From the NCBI RefSeq assembly GCF_000620785.1, contig NZ_JIAI01000003.1:620001-684000 (forward strand): 64,000 nt of DNA, given 5' to 3'. This document shows, in pieces, positions 1 through 8,857 of the stretch. Positions within the stretch are counted from its first letter, which is position 1. Each line of letters begins with the position of its first letter. The notes beneath the pieces were generated by a model. It was not told where the DNA came from, did not search any database, and saw only the letters and a list, made by a program, of their open reading frames with translations. This DNA is from Actinospineispora acaciae DSM 45401 (GTDB lineage: Bacteria > Actinomycetota > Actinomycetes > Mycobacteriales > Pseudonocardiaceae). Position numbers and translations under genes: made by a program.

Positions 1-1462
1 CCGGACCTCGGCGGTAGACACGCAGCTCACCGACCCGTTCAGGAGCCTCGCTCGGACTCTCGTGAAAGGCCTCGGCGAGTCGGGCGGAGAGCACGACCCG
101 CGCCGGGCTCGCCGGGTTGACCTGAATCGAAATGCCGCAGCTACCGGGCGTGAGGTAGTCGGTGTGACGCTTCAGCGCGCCGAGGTGTCGAACGGATTCC
201 GGCCTGAGCAGGCTGCACGCGTCCGCCGTGCGCGTGTCACCGAGCAGCGACGGCGGCGCCGGCGGTGGTGCCGGGGCCGCCACCGGCGGGGCGGACGGGG
301 ACGGCGCATCGAGCGACTTCCCGACGAGCCTGTACCCGACCACGACGAGACCGGCCAGCAGCGCGAGCACGATGACCGAGGCGACCACCAGGATCGTCGT
401 GCGGCGGGAGCCACCGGGGCGCGGCGGCCGGCCCCCGTGCGGCCAGCCGGGCGGTGGACCGAGCGGTGGGCCGAGCGGAGGTACGGCGGCCGGGGGTGCG
501 GCGGCCGGGGGTGCGGCGGTGAACGCGGGCGCGGGCCGCCGGGGTGGTGGGACCGGGCCCGGTGGGAGTCCGCGAGGGGGAGCCGGCGCGTGGTTCGCCG
601 GCCTCGGCGCCGGACCCGCCGGCTGGATCCGCCGGTGCGGCGGTGCGGGCGGCACGGTGACGACGTCGGTGGGGCGTTCGGCGACCGGGGCGGGCGGCCC
701 CTGACGCGCCCCGGACGCCACCGTCATGGCCGTCATCGCCCGCTCCAGCCGGTGGCCGGCGGTGGCCGCGTCCGGCCGCCGGGCCGGGTCGGGGTCGCGG
801 GCCTGCCCGAGCACCTCCCAGATGCCGCCGCCGTCATGTGCCACGCCGGCGGCGGCCAGCGCCGTGCTGATCATGGTGGCCCAGGCGAACACGTCGGCCG
901 CCGGTGACGGCGGCGCGCCGAGCTGGACCTCCGGGGCGGGGTGACGCGGCGGGTCGGCGCCGTCGGGTCGGCCGGTGGGCGTGGCGCCCAGCCCGGTGAG
1001 GTGCGCGGCGCCGTTCTCGTCGACCAGCACCAGCCCGGCGTGCACGTCGCGGTGCAGCAGCCCGGCGCCGTGCACCGAGGCCAGCGCGCCCGCGACCTGG
1101 CAACCCCAGCGCGCGATGTCCAGCGGCGCGACGGGCGAGTACTCGAGGACGGCGTGCACGGTGTGCGCCGCATGCCTGCCCGGGTCCTGAGACACCACCC
1201 ACAACGCCTCTGGGGTAACGGCCAGGTCCGTCACCCGCGTGAGGTGGGGGCTTCGCACCGCGCAGGCGACCGCCACCTCGCGGGCCACCAACGCGCGGGT
1301 CCCGCCCGGATCGTCGGCGCCCGGAGCCGTACCGGCCGCCCGAGTCAGGATCACCTGCCCGTCCGCCCACCGATCCAGCGCTCGCCACATCACGCGGCGC
1401 TCGGTGTGCCCGACCAGTTCGAGAAGCCGATACCGGTCGTTCCTCAACTGGGGTGCCTGCAT
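1..1462 (-). CDS. Membrane-anchored pseudokinase-like protein (3' end beyond window)
   Basis: Residues 1 to about 245 resemble a Ser/Thr protein kinase fold that has lost its catalytic machinery. The catalytic-loop HRD is present at 137-139 but is followed by VHAGLV, so the usual Lys and Asn are missing. The DFG position reads TGL (156-158), and no glycine-rich loop or VAIK lysine is visible. A Pro/Ala/Gly-rich linker (about 250-345) leads to one membrane segment (about 355-378). An extracytoplasmic domain then begins with a DACSLL motif that recalls DUF3558-type domains and runs off the window. The ATG at 1462 starts the protein. It lies 123 bases beyond the end of the upstream dehydrogenase gene, so it may have its own promoter. 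It probably acts as a regulatory or ligand-sensing protein rather than an enzyme; that role is inferred. Confidence 0.72.
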   Translation of the reverse strand, partial: MQAPQLRNDRYRLLELVGHTERRVMWRALDRWADGQVILTRAAGTAPGADDPGGTRALVAREVAVACAVRSPHLTRVTDLAVTPEALWVVSQDPGRHAAHTVHAVLEYSPVAPLDIARWGCQVAGALASVHGAGLLHRDVHAGLVLVDENGAAHLTGLGATPTGRPDGADPPRHPAPEVQLGAPPSPAADVFAWATMISTALAAAGVAHDGGGIWEVLGQARDPDPARRPDAATAGHRLERAMTAMTVASGARQGPPAPVAERPTDVVTVPPAPPHRRIQPAGPAPRPANHAPAPPRGLPPGPVPPPRRPAPAFTAAPPAAAPPAAVPPLGPPLGPPPGWPHGGRPPRPGGSRRTTILVVASVIVLALLAGLVVVGYRLVGKSLDAPSPSAPPVAAPAPPPAPPSLLGDTRTADACSLLRPESVRHLGALKRHTDYLTPGSCGISIQVNPASPARVVLSARLAEAFHESPSEAPERVGELRVYRRGP

Positions 1463-1585
1463 GCCCCAATTCCTAGCCCCCCGCGCCCGGGAACCCTCCC
1501 AACGCGCCTACACCCGCCCTGACCACCTCAGACTCTAAGGGCACCGAGCGCCCACGCGAAGCGCATTTATCCGCGCCCGGGTCGC

Positions 1586-2632
1586 TCACGCGGTCGGCAG
1601 GGCCTCCGGGTTGGCGCAGTGGGCGGGGCGGCGGCCACGGAGCACGGCGGCCACCTCGGTCGCGATGCGCGCGGCCGACTCCTCCGCGACCTGACGCGAC
1701 GCCCCGGCCAGGTGCGGGGTGGCGAACACCTGCGGGCGGGCCGGCAGCGGGTCGCCGGGCGCGGGCGGTTCCGGGTCGAACACGTCGAGCACCGCGCCGC
1801 GCAGGTGGCCGGAGGCGAGCGCGGCGTCCAGCGCGGCGGGGTCGACCAGCTCGCCTCGCGCCGTGTTGACCAGCAGCGCGCCCGGGCGCATCGCGGCCAG
1901 CGCGGCGGCGTCGATGATCCGGCGGGTCTCGGCGGTGAGCCGGGCGTGCAGGCTCACCACGTCGCTGCCGGCCAGCAGCTCGTCCAGCGTGACCAGCCGG
2001 GCTCCGACCCTGGCCGCCTCCTCGGGCGCCGCGTACGGGTCGTGGGCGAGGACGTGCGCGCCGAACGCGGCCAGCAGCTCGGCCACCCGCAGCCCGACCG
2101 CGCCCAGCCCGACCAGCCCCACGGTGGCCGCCCGCAGCTCCAGCCCGACCCGGTCGAAGCGGAACCCGGTGCCGTCCCAGCGGCCGGCGGCCAGCTCGGC
2201 GGCGGCGACCGGCAGCCCGCGCATCGCGCAGATCATGGTGCCGACGCAGTACTCGGCGACCGCGCCCAGGTTGCGCCCCGGCAGGTGCACCACCGGGACG
2301 CCGGCGCGGGTGGCCGCCGCCAGGTCCACGTTGACCGGCCCGCCCCTGGTCACCCCGACCACCCGCAGCGTGCCCTTCCCGGCCTCCAGCACCTCGGCGG
2401 TGACCGGCGCCAGGTGGGTGACCAGCGCGTCCGCCCCGGCCACCAGCGCGGCCAGCTCGCCGGGGTCGCCGGCCGCCTCGCGCACGCCGTCCCCGTCGTC
2501 GAACGGCTCGCTCGGCCAGCGCGAGTCGGTCCGGACGGTGGTGACGCCGTCGATCGCCCCGGACACGCGCGAGGCCAGCAGCGCGCCGGAGATGAACTGG
2601 TCGCCCGCGCAGACCACCCTGGTTCCGGTCAC
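1586..2632 (-). CDS. D-isomer specific 2-hydroxyacid dehydrogenase
   Basis: This is a 348-residue NAD-dependent dehydrogenase of the D-2-hydroxyacid family, which interconverts 2-hydroxy and 2-keto acids. The Rossmann glycine motif GLGAVG lies at about 175-180. The catalytic set is visible as Arg259 (NTARGE), Glu288 (FDPEP) and His307 (TPHLAGAS). The GTG start at 2632 overlaps the stop of the preceding ABC ATPase gene by four bases (GTGA), so translation is probably coupled. It is the last gene of the leftward importer operon, so it probably handles an acid derived from the imported compound, such as glycolate, glycerate or a sugar acid. The substrate cannot be read from the sequence. The family call is firm and the pathway role is inferred. 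Confidence 0.88.
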   Translation of the reverse strand: MTGTRVVCAGDQFISGALLASRVSGAIDGVTTVRTDSRWPSEPFDDGDGVREAAGDPGELAALVAGADALVTHLAPVTAEVLEAGKGTLRVVGVTRGGPVNVDLAAATRAGVPVVHLPGRNLGAVAEYCVGTMICAMRGLPVAAAELAAGRWDGTGFRFDRVGLELRAATVGLVGLGAVGLRVAELLAAFGAHVLAHDPYAAPEEAARVGARLVTLDELLAGSDVVSLHARLTAETRRIIDAAALAAMRPGALLVNTARGELVDPAALDAALASGHLRGAVLDVFDPEPPAPGDPLPARPQVFATPHLAGASRQVAEESAARIATEVAAVLRGRRPAHCANPEALPTA

Positions 2633-3738
2633 CGCAGCCGACCGCCGTCCTCGGCGCCGAACAGGTACACCCGCTCGGGCGCCGCCGTGATCACCACCGT
2701 GTCCCCGGAGGTGAGCGGTTCGCCGGGGTCGACCTGCACGACCACCCTCCTGCCCACGCCCGCGAGCGCGACCGTGGCCAGCCCGTACTCCAGCAGGTTC
2801 TCGTACACCTGGACCGTCGCGGTCAGCGAGTTTCCGGACGAGCGGTGCACCCGGCAGTCCTGCGGCCGCAGCCCGACCGTCACCTTCGCGCCGTCTCCTG
2901 CCCCGCCGCCGGCGACCGGGAGCACGCCGGCGTCGCCGATCCGTACCCCGTCGCCGTCCATCACCCCGTCCAGCAGGTTGATCGGCGGCTCGCCCACGAA
3001 GTCGGCCACGAACCGGCTGGCCGGGTCGTCGAAGATCTCGTCCGGGGTGCCGAACTGGCGGATCTCGCCGGCGTCCATCACGGCGATCCGGTCCGCCAGG
3101 CTCAGCGCCTCCAGCTGGTCGTGCGTGACGATGATCGTGGTGTAGCCGAACTCGCGCTGCAGCACCTTCAGCTCGCGGCGGACCCGCTGGCGCTGCCCGG
3201 CGTCCAGGTGCGAGAGCGGCTCGTCGAGCAGCAGCACCGGCGGGTTGCGCACCAGCGCGCGGGCCAGCGCCACCCGCTGCTTCTGCCCGCTGGACAGGTT
3301 GGCCGGGCGCAGCTCCAGCAGGTCGGTCATCTCCAGCCGCTCGGCGATGGCGTCCACTTTCCGGCGCGCGTCCCGGTCGCGGCGGGCGCGCAGCCCGTAG
3401 GCCAGGTTCTCCCGCACCGACAGCGGCGGGTACAGCGCGTAGCTCTCGAACCCGACGCCGACGTGCCGCTTGCCCGCCGGCAGGTCGCCCACCGACCGGT
3501 CGCCGATCAGGATGCGCCCGGCGGTGACCGTCTCCAACCCGGCGATCATCCGCAGCGTGGTCGTCTTGCCGCAGCCGGACGGGCCGAGCAGCGCGACCAG
3601 CTCGCCGGGCTCGATGTCCAGGTCGATGCCCTTCACCGCCTCGAACGGCTCGCGCCCACGGCTCCGGTACGTCTTGCGCAGCCCCTCCAGCCGAAGCCGC
3701 TGCGCCACCTGGGCCGGCGCCGTTGCGGCCGCCGTCAT
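2629..3738 (-). CDS. Sugar/polyol ABC transporter ATPase (MalK/UgpC-like), copy A
   Basis: This 369-residue ATPase drives the importer encoded by the same operon. It has Walker A (GPSGCGKTT, 52-60), a signature LSSGQ (148-152), Walker B with LLLDEP (about 169-173), the H-loop His206, and a C-terminal TOBE-like region (about 290-369) as in MalK. The Q-loop is unusual: the conserved Gln is Glu98 in GFESYALYP. Its ATG start at 3738 overlaps the stop of the second ATPase gene by four bases. Two separate ATPase genes beside two permeases and one binding protein recall the GlpS/GlpT arrangement of rhizobial glycerol importers; that comparison is from memory, not a search. Confidence 0.9.
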   Translation of the reverse strand: MTAAATAPAQVAQRLRLEGLRKTYRSRGREPFEAVKGIDLDIEPGELVALLGPSGCGKTTTLRMIAGLETVTAGRILIGDRSVGDLPAGKRHVGVGFESYALYPPLSVRENLAYGLRARRDRDARRKVDAIAERLEMTDLLELRPANLSSGQKQRVALARALVRNPPVLLLDEPLSHLDAGQRQRVRRELKVLQREFGYTTIIVTHDQLEALSLADRIAVMDAGEIRQFGTPDEIFDDPASRFVADFVGEPPINLLDGVMDGDGVRIGDAGVLPVAGGGAGDGAKVTVGLRPQDCRVHRSSGNSLTATVQVYENLLEYGLATVALAGVGRRVVVQVDPGEPLTSGDTVVITAAPERVYLFGAEDGGRLR

Positions 3739-4850
3739 CGGGACCCTCCGGCCGCCACCTCGTCGGACACCTTCCTGGCCGCACCGATCCTGGCGCTGTC
3801 CTCCCCGGGACCGAACACATGCACCCGTGCCCAGTCCACCGCCAGCGTCACCGCTTCACCCTCCCTCACCCGCTGGTCGGCGGTGACCGCGATGACGGAC
3901 TCCCCTGAGACGTCAACGCTCAGCTCCACCAACCGCCCCAGCCGCTCCGCGAGCGTCACCCGCCCGCGCAGCACCAGCCTGTCCGCCGGGACCGCGCCCG
4001 TGACCAGCGCGAGGTCCCGGGGCCGGATGCCCAGCCGCACCGCGTCCGGCGAACCCTCCGGCACCCCCACTGTCACACCCGCCCACCGCGCCACCCCGCG
4101 CTCCACGGCCGCGTCGAACAAGTTGATCTCCGGCTGGCCGAACATGCGGGCCACGAACGTGTCCACCGGCTCGTCCCACACATCTCCAGGGGCGCCCACC
4201 TGTACCAACCGCCCGTCCCGCAGCACGCCCACCCGATCCCCCAGCGCGAGCGCCTCCTGGTAGTCGTGCGTGACGTACAGCGTCGTCGTCCGCGACATCT
4301 CGCCCAACTGCTTCAACTCCGCGCGCATCGCCGCCCGCAGCTTGGCGTCCAGGTGCGACAGCGGCTCGTCGAGCAGGTAGACCTCCGCCGGCCGCACCAG
4401 CACCCGGCCCAGCGCGGTGCGCTGCCGCTGCCCGTTCGACAGCTCCCTGGGGAACCGCTGCAGGAGATGATCGATCCCGAGCGTCCTGGTCACCGCCGCG
4501 ATCCGCTCGGCCTGCTCGGCGGCGGTGAACCGGCCGGCCCGCCCGGAGCGCAGCGGCGAGGCCAGGTTCTGCTCGACGGTCTTCTGCGGGTACAGCGCGT
4601 AGCTCTCGAACGCCATCGCCACCCTCCGGTCGTACGGCTCCACCCGCGTGACGTCCCGCCCGGCGATCCGCACCTCCCCGGAGACCGAGTCGACCAGCCC
4701 GGCCACGCTCTTCAACGTGGTCGTCTTGCCCGCGCCGGACGGCCCGAGGATGACGAAGAACTCCCCGTCCGCCACCTCCAGGTCCAGCCCGTGCAGCGCG
4801 ACCTTCCTGCCGTACCGGGCGGTCAGGTTCTCCACGGCCAGCGAGCCCAC
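3735..4850 (-). CDS. Sugar/polyol ABC transporter ATPase (MalK/UgpC-like), copy B
   Basis: This second importer ATPase has 371 residues. Walker A is GPSGAGKTT (36-44), the signature is LSNGQ (137-141), Walker B is YLLDEP (158-163) and the H-loop lies in YVTHDYQEA. A TOBE-like C-terminal domain follows. As in its partner, the Q-loop Gln is replaced by Glu (E82, FESYALYP), so the substitution is shared and unlikely to be a sequencing error. The GTG start at 4850 shares one base with the TAG stop of the upstream permease gene (TAGTG), indicating tight coupling. It probably forms a heterodimer with copy A on the two-permease core; this is inferred from gene content. Confidence 0.9.
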   Translation of the reverse strand: MGSLAVENLTARYGRKVALHGLDLEVADGEFFVILGPSGAGKTTTLKSVAGLVDSVSGEVRIAGRDVTRVEPYDRRVAMAFESYALYPQKTVEQNLASPLRSGRAGRFTAAEQAERIAAVTRTLGIDHLLQRFPRELSNGQRQRTALGRVLVRPAEVYLLDEPLSHLDAKLRAAMRAELKQLGEMSRTTTLYVTHDYQEALALGDRVGVLRDGRLVQVGAPGDVWDEPVDTFVARMFGQPEINLFDAAVERGVARWAGVTVGVPEGSPDAVRLGIRPRDLALVTGAVPADRLVLRGRVTLAERLGRLVELSVDVSGESVIAVTADQRVREGEAVTLAVDWARVHVFGPGEDSARIGAARKVSDEVAAGGSR

Positions 4851-5728
4851 TACGCCTTCACCGCCCCGAACGACAGCCCGCGCACCAGGTACCGCTGGAT
4901 GGACAGCGCCACCAGCAGCGGGGGCAGCGCCGCGATGATCGCCGCCGCCGCCGTCAGGCTGTAGAACGCCTGCCCGCCGCCGCCGAGGAACCTGGTCACC
5001 GCGACCGTCACCGGCGGATGGTTGCTGCCGGTCAGGATCAGCGGGAACACGTAGTTGTTCCAGGCGAAGATGAACGCCAGCAGCGCCGACGCCGCGATCC
5101 CCGGCCGGACCAGCGGCAGCGCCACCATCAGGAACGCGCGCTTGCGGGTGTAGCCGTCCAGCAGCGCGGCCTGCTCCAGCTCGGCGGGCAGGTCCTGGAA
5201 GTACGACCGCAGGATCCACACCACCAGCGGCATGGTGACCAGCTGCAGCACCCACACCATGCCCACCGTGGTGTCGAACAGCCCGAGCTGGTTGTAGATC
5301 ACGAACAGCGGGACGATCACCATCAGCTCCGGGGCGAACCGGAACGACAGGATCGTGAACATCACGTCGCTGGACCCTCGGTACTGCCAGCGCCCCGCCG
5401 CGTACGCCGCCGGGATGCCGATCACCAGCGAGACCAGCACCGCGCCCACGCAGTTGAGCACGCTGTCCAGCAGCGCCGAGGTGAAGTTCACGCTGGTCAG
5501 CCGGGCGCCGTCGGCGGAGAGCACGGTCGCGAAGTTGCTCAGCGTGGGGGTGAACTCGAAGTACGTGCTGACCTGCTCGGCCTCGGACTTCAACGACAGC
5601 AGCACCAGCCACACCAGCGGGAACAGCGAGAACAGGAACCACGCCAGCAGCATCAGGTCGGCGCCCACCGACGCCGGCGAGAACCGCCGCTGGCCAGGGG
5701 CTCGTTCACGGATGGCCACCTGGGTCAC
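4850..5728 (-). CDS. ABC transporter permease, MalG/UgpE type
   Basis: This is a 292-residue inner-membrane permease with about six hydrophobic segments. It contains the cytoplasmic EAA-type loop that contacts the ATPases (EQAALLDGYTRKRAF followed by LPLVRPG). It belongs to the MalG-like binding-protein-dependent permease group. The GTG start at 5728 overlaps the stop of the partner permease by four bases (GTGA); upstream in-frame codons lie inside the partner gene. It should form the translocation channel together with the 5725-6669 product. Confidence 0.92.
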   Translation of the reverse strand: MTQVAIRERAPGQRRFSPASVGADLMLLAWFLFSLFPLVWLVLLSLKSEAEQVSTYFEFTPTLSNFATVLSADGARLTSVNFTSALLDSVLNCVGAVLVSLVIGIPAAYAAGRWQYRGSSDVMFTILSFRFAPELMVIVPLFVIYNQLGLFDTTVGMVWVLQLVTMPLVVWILRSYFQDLPAELEQAALLDGYTRKRAFLMVALPLVRPGIAASALLAFIFAWNNYVFPLILTGSNHPPVTVAVTRFLGGGGQAFYSLTAAAAIIAALPPLLVALSIQRYLVRGLSFGAVKA

Positions 5729-6669
5729 ACCTCCGATCCGGCCGCTCGGCGCTGCGCCTTGGCCAGGACGCTCACCAGGTAGCGGGCGGTCAGGAACACC
5801 AGCGCCCAGAGCAGGAACATGTACGTGCTGCCCAGCGAGTAGTTGAAGTTGATGATCGAGTTCTGGTACGCGTTGATCTGCAGCGTGCGGGTGGCGTCGC
5901 CGGGTCCGCCGGCGGTGAGCACGAACACGTGGTCGAAGATCTTCAGGCAGTCCATGAACCGGAAGATCACCGCGACCAGGATGTACGGCCACATCATCGG
6001 CAGCATCAGCCTGCGGAACATGTAGAACCAGCCGGCCCCGTCCACCGCCGACGCCTCGAACGGCTCTTTCGGCAGCGACCGGATCCCGGCCAGCACCAGC
6101 ACCGCCACGAACGGCGTGAAGATCCACACGTCCACCAGCACGACAGAGATCAGCGCGTGCGTGTCGCTGAGCCAGTCGAACGTCGAGCCCAGCCCGAGCA
6201 CGTGGTTGAGCACCCCGAACTGCGGGTTGAACATCAGCTTCCAGAGCACGCCCGCGATCACCGGCGCGATCATCAGCGGCAGGATCAGCACCCGCTCGAA
6301 CACCCGCCCGACCAGGCTGGACCTGTTCAGCAGCAGCGCGATCCCGATCCCCAGCACGGTCTCCGCCGCGGTGGCGGCCACCGCGTAGACCAGCGTGACC
6401 CGCACGCTCGCCCAGAACGCCGGGTCGGACAGCACCGTCCCGAAGTTGCGCAGCCCCACCAGCACCGGCTCCGGCACCACCGCCGCGTAGTTCAGGAACG
6501 CGTAGTACACCCCCAGCCCGAACGGGTACAGGATCCCCACGATGATCAGCACCGCCGGCAGCGACAGCACGTACGGCCGCATCCCCCGCCGCCACGCCGG
6601 CACCGCCCTCGCCCCGCCGCTCTCCGCCGCCCCGGTGTGACCGGGCCGAGCCGGCGCGCTCGTCGTCAT
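5725..6669 (-). CDS. ABC transporter permease, MalF/UgpA type
   Basis: This is a 314-residue permease with a short polar N-terminus and about six membrane segments. The EAA-like loop is visible near EPFEASAVDGAG with a downstream LP motif. It pairs with the 4850-5728 permease as the MalF-like half. The ATG start at 6669 follows a 59-base gap after the binding-protein gene, the only sizeable gap in the importer operon. That gap is filled by a 48-base perfect hairpin (6689-6736). The hairpin may reduce transcription into the permease and ATPase genes relative to the binding protein, as often seen in ABC importer operons. Confidence 0.92.
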   Translation of the reverse strand: MTTSAPARPGHTGAAESGGARAVPAWRRGMRPYVLSLPAVLIIVGILYPFGLGVYYAFLNYAAVVPEPVLVGLRNFGTVLSDPAFWASVRVTLVYAVAATAAETVLGIGIALLLNRSSLVGRVFERVLILPLMIAPVIAGVLWKLMFNPQFGVLNHVLGLGSTFDWLSDTHALISVVLVDVWIFTPFVAVLVLAGIRSLPKEPFEASAVDGAGWFYMFRRLMLPMMWPYILVAVIFRFMDCLKIFDHVFVLTAGGPGDATRTLQINAYQNSIINFNYSLGSTYMFLLWALVFLTARYLVSVLAKAQRRAAGSEV

Positions 6670-6688
6670 CGAGTCCTCCCTGGTCAGG

Positions 6689-6736
6689 ACCCGTGAGTGG
6701 TTAGCGTTGTCATAGCAACGCTAACCACTCACGGGT
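6689..6736. repeat. Dispersed palindrome, copy 1 (21-bp perfect arms, TCATAG loop)
   Basis: Arms 6689-6709 and 6716-6736 are perfectly complementary around a six-base TCATAG loop. The outer arm core is CCGTGAGTGG, shared with copies at 22296-22339 and 35979-36026. The loop is the reverse complement of CTATGA in the other copies, so this copy is inverted relative to them. The stop codon of the binding-protein gene (6729-6731) lies within the arm. It could act as an attenuator or an mRNA 3'-end stabiliser. Confidence 0.9.
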
Positions 6737-8177
6737 TGTTCACGGCGGAGGTGCTGGCGGCGGCCAGCTTGTCCAGTCGGGCCTTGGCGTCCTGGCCGGA
6801 GTAGATGTCCTGCAGCGCGGACGCCCAGTCCTCGGTGGTCTTGAAGAACTGCTTCTGCGGGGTGAACTTGATGTCGGTGGTGTCGATGACCCGCTCGAAC
6901 GTCTCCTGGTAGCCGGGGAAGTTGCCCAGGGTCTGCTTGAAGGCGCCGTTGAACACGGACGCCCGCGTGGGGTCGGCGAAGCCGCGCTGGCCGCGCTGCA
7001 CGGCCTTGGTCTGGGCCTGCTTGCCGGTGGCCCACTGGATGAACAGCCAGGCGGCGAGCTTCTTCTTCGACGCGGAGTTCATCGCCAGCGACCAGGTCCA
7101 CAGGTTGGTGGCGTAGCTGCCGTCCGGGCCGGCCGGTCCGGGGTGCCAGGCCAGGTTGCCGGCCTGCGCGGCGTTGCCCTTGATGTTCTGCGGGTAGGTC
7201 GCGGAGTCGGCGTCGTAGACCATCATCGCGGTGCCGGCGCCCAGGTCGGACGTGCAGTTCGGGTACTCGTAGGTGGTCCACGAGGTGGGGCCGGCCTTCT
7301 TCGCCAGCTCCACCCACTTGCGGGTGAACGCCACCGCCTTCGGCGAGTTCATGGTGGCGGTGAGCTTGCTGCCCTCGCGGGTGTAGTCGACGCAGCCCTC
7401 GCGGGTGAACTGGGTCATGAACCCGGGGTGGATGGTGGCCCACGAGCGGGAGCCCCGGAACGCCACGCCGTAGCGGTTGTTGGCGCGGTCGGTGAGGTCG
7501 ATGGCGAGCTGCATGAAGTTGTCGAAGCTGTCCGCCGGCTTGATCCCGCGCCTGTCGAACTCGGCCTTGTTGTAGCAGACCACGTTCGTCTCGAAGCCCC
7601 ACGGGATGGCCCACTGCCCGCCGGTGCCCAGCGGGCTGCCGGTCTTGAAGTCCCACGCGGTGGAGCGGCGCAGGCCCACGTAGATGTCCTCGAAGTCGTA
7701 GTCCGGCGCGGTCGCCGAGGCGTTGTGCAGCCACGGGTTGAGGTCCTCCATCCAGCCGGGCGGGCCGTAGGTCCAGATGAAGTAGGCGCCGGTCATGAAC
7801 GCGTCGTAGTTGCCGGCGCCGCTGGCCAGCTCGGTGTTCAGCCGGGTGAAGTAGTCCGCCTCGGCGACCAGGTCGGCCTTCACGTTGATGCCGGTGAGCT
7901 GGGTGAACTCGGCCAGCAGCGGCTGGAACGCGACCTGGTAGGGGTGCGGGGTCTGCAGGATGGAGATCTCCTGGCCGGCCGCCTTGCGCCAGTCGAACCC
8001 GCCGGTGACCTGGGAGGCGCCGTTCTCGTTGCGCCGCCCGCCGCCGGTGCCGACGCCGCAGGCGGCCAGCGCGCTGGCCGCGCCGAGGGCCGCGCCGCCC
8101 ACGCCGAGCATGCGCAGCAGATCACGTCGGGGCAGGTCACGTCGGGGCAGCGCGCCGACCGGTCGGGTTACGTTCAT
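6729..8177 (-). CDS. Extracellular solute-binding lipoprotein of sugar/polyol ABC importer
   Basis: This is a 482-residue family 1-type solute-binding protein. The N-terminus carries a Tat-like twin-arginine motif (R17-R18-D-L-L), a hydrophobic stretch, and a lipobox ending LAAC with Cys40. It is therefore probably exported folded and then lipid-anchored. It captures the substrate for the permeases encoded downstream. The ATG at 8177 overlaps the stop of the histidine phosphatase gene by four bases (ATGA). The gene ends inside the palindrome at 6689-6736. The ligand cannot be deduced; operon context favours a polyol or sugar. Confidence 0.9.
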   Translation of the reverse strand: MNVTRPVGALPRRDLPRRDLLRMLGVGGAALGAASALAACGVGTGGGRRNENGASQVTGGFDWRKAAGQEISILQTPHPYQVAFQPLLAEFTQLTGINVKADLVAEADYFTRLNTELASGAGNYDAFMTGAYFIWTYGPPGWMEDLNPWLHNASATAPDYDFEDIYVGLRRSTAWDFKTGSPLGTGGQWAIPWGFETNVVCYNKAEFDRRGIKPADSFDNFMQLAIDLTDRANNRYGVAFRGSRSWATIHPGFMTQFTREGCVDYTREGSKLTATMNSPKAVAFTRKWVELAKKAGPTSWTTYEYPNCTSDLGAGTAMMVYDADSATYPQNIKGNAAQAGNLAWHPGPAGPDGSYATNLWTWSLAMNSASKKKLAAWLFIQWATGKQAQTKAVQRGQRGFADPTRASVFNGAFKQTLGNFPGYQETFERVIDTTDIKFTPQKQFFKTTEDWASALQDIYSGQDAKARLDKLAAASTSAVNNP

Positions 8178-8857
8178 CGGGGCCTCCGGGGTGACACGGG
8201 TTCGGGGGTCAGGCTCGCGTTCAGGCACAGCAGGGCCGGCGGGCGGTCCGGGTCGGTGGGCGTGGCCACCCGCAGCCGGGTGACCGCCACGTTGTCCAGC
8301 CGGGGCAGCACGTCGCGGTAGCGCGCCACCGCGATGCCCAGCCAGGAGCACAGCGCCAGGCGCAGCGCCGTGTTGTGGCCGACGACCAGCACGGACCCGC
8401 CCCGGTGACGGTCGGCCAGCGCGCGCAGCCCGTCGCGGACCCGGGTGGCCGCTTGCTCCGGCGGCTCGGCCCCGGGGAACGGGTGGCGCACCGGGTCGGT
8501 CACGAAGGCGGCGGCCAGCTCGGGCTCGTCGTCCCGCAGCTCGGCCAGGGTGCGGCCCTCGGCGATCCCGAAGTCCACCTCGCGCAGCTCCGGCACGACC
8601 TCCGGCCGTACGCCCAGCTCGGCCGCCGAGTCTTCCGCCGTCTGCCGGGCTCGACGCAGCGGCGAGCAGGCCACCGCGTCGTGCGGGTGCTCACGGACCC
8701 AGGCGGCCAGCGTGCGCGCCTGCTCGCGGCCGACGTCGTCCAGCTCCAGGTCGGTGACGCCGGCGTAGCGGTTCTCGGCGTGCCACTCGGTGCGGCCGTG
8801 GCGAACCAGGGTCAGCTCGACATCCCCTGCCGGGACGTCACCCTGGAAACCGAGCAC
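8174..8857 (-). CDS. Histidine phosphatase family protein
   Basis: This 227-residue protein of the histidine phosphatase (phosphoglycerate mutase-like) superfamily shows LVRHGRTEW near the N-terminus, which contains the phosphorylated His. A second catalytic-type His sits in VVGHNTALRLAL, and a CSPLRRARQTA motif lies between them. Such enzymes remove phosphate from small molecules. The GTG start at 8857 is preceded by an AAGGAG Shine-Dalgarno element. It is the first gene of the importer operon, which is unusual. It might dephosphorylate a sugar phosphate that builds up in the pathway, but no substrate is implied by the sequence. Confidence 0.85.
   Translation of the reverse strand: MLGFQGDVPAGDVELTLVRHGRTEWHAENRYAGVTDLELDDVGREQARTLAAWVREHPHDAVACSPLRRARQTAEDSAAELGVRPEVVPELREVDFGIAEGRTLAELRDDEPELAAAFVTDPVRHPFPGAEPPEQAATRVRDGLRALADRHRGGSVLVVGHNTALRLALCSWLGIAVARYRDVLPRLDNVAVTRLRVATPTDPDRPPALLCLNASLTPEPVSPRRPR

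Noticed and set aside
2845..4263. Plus-strand open frame opposite the ABC ATPase genes
   Set aside because: Antisense to two genes with complete Walker and signature motifs; composition is shadow-like.
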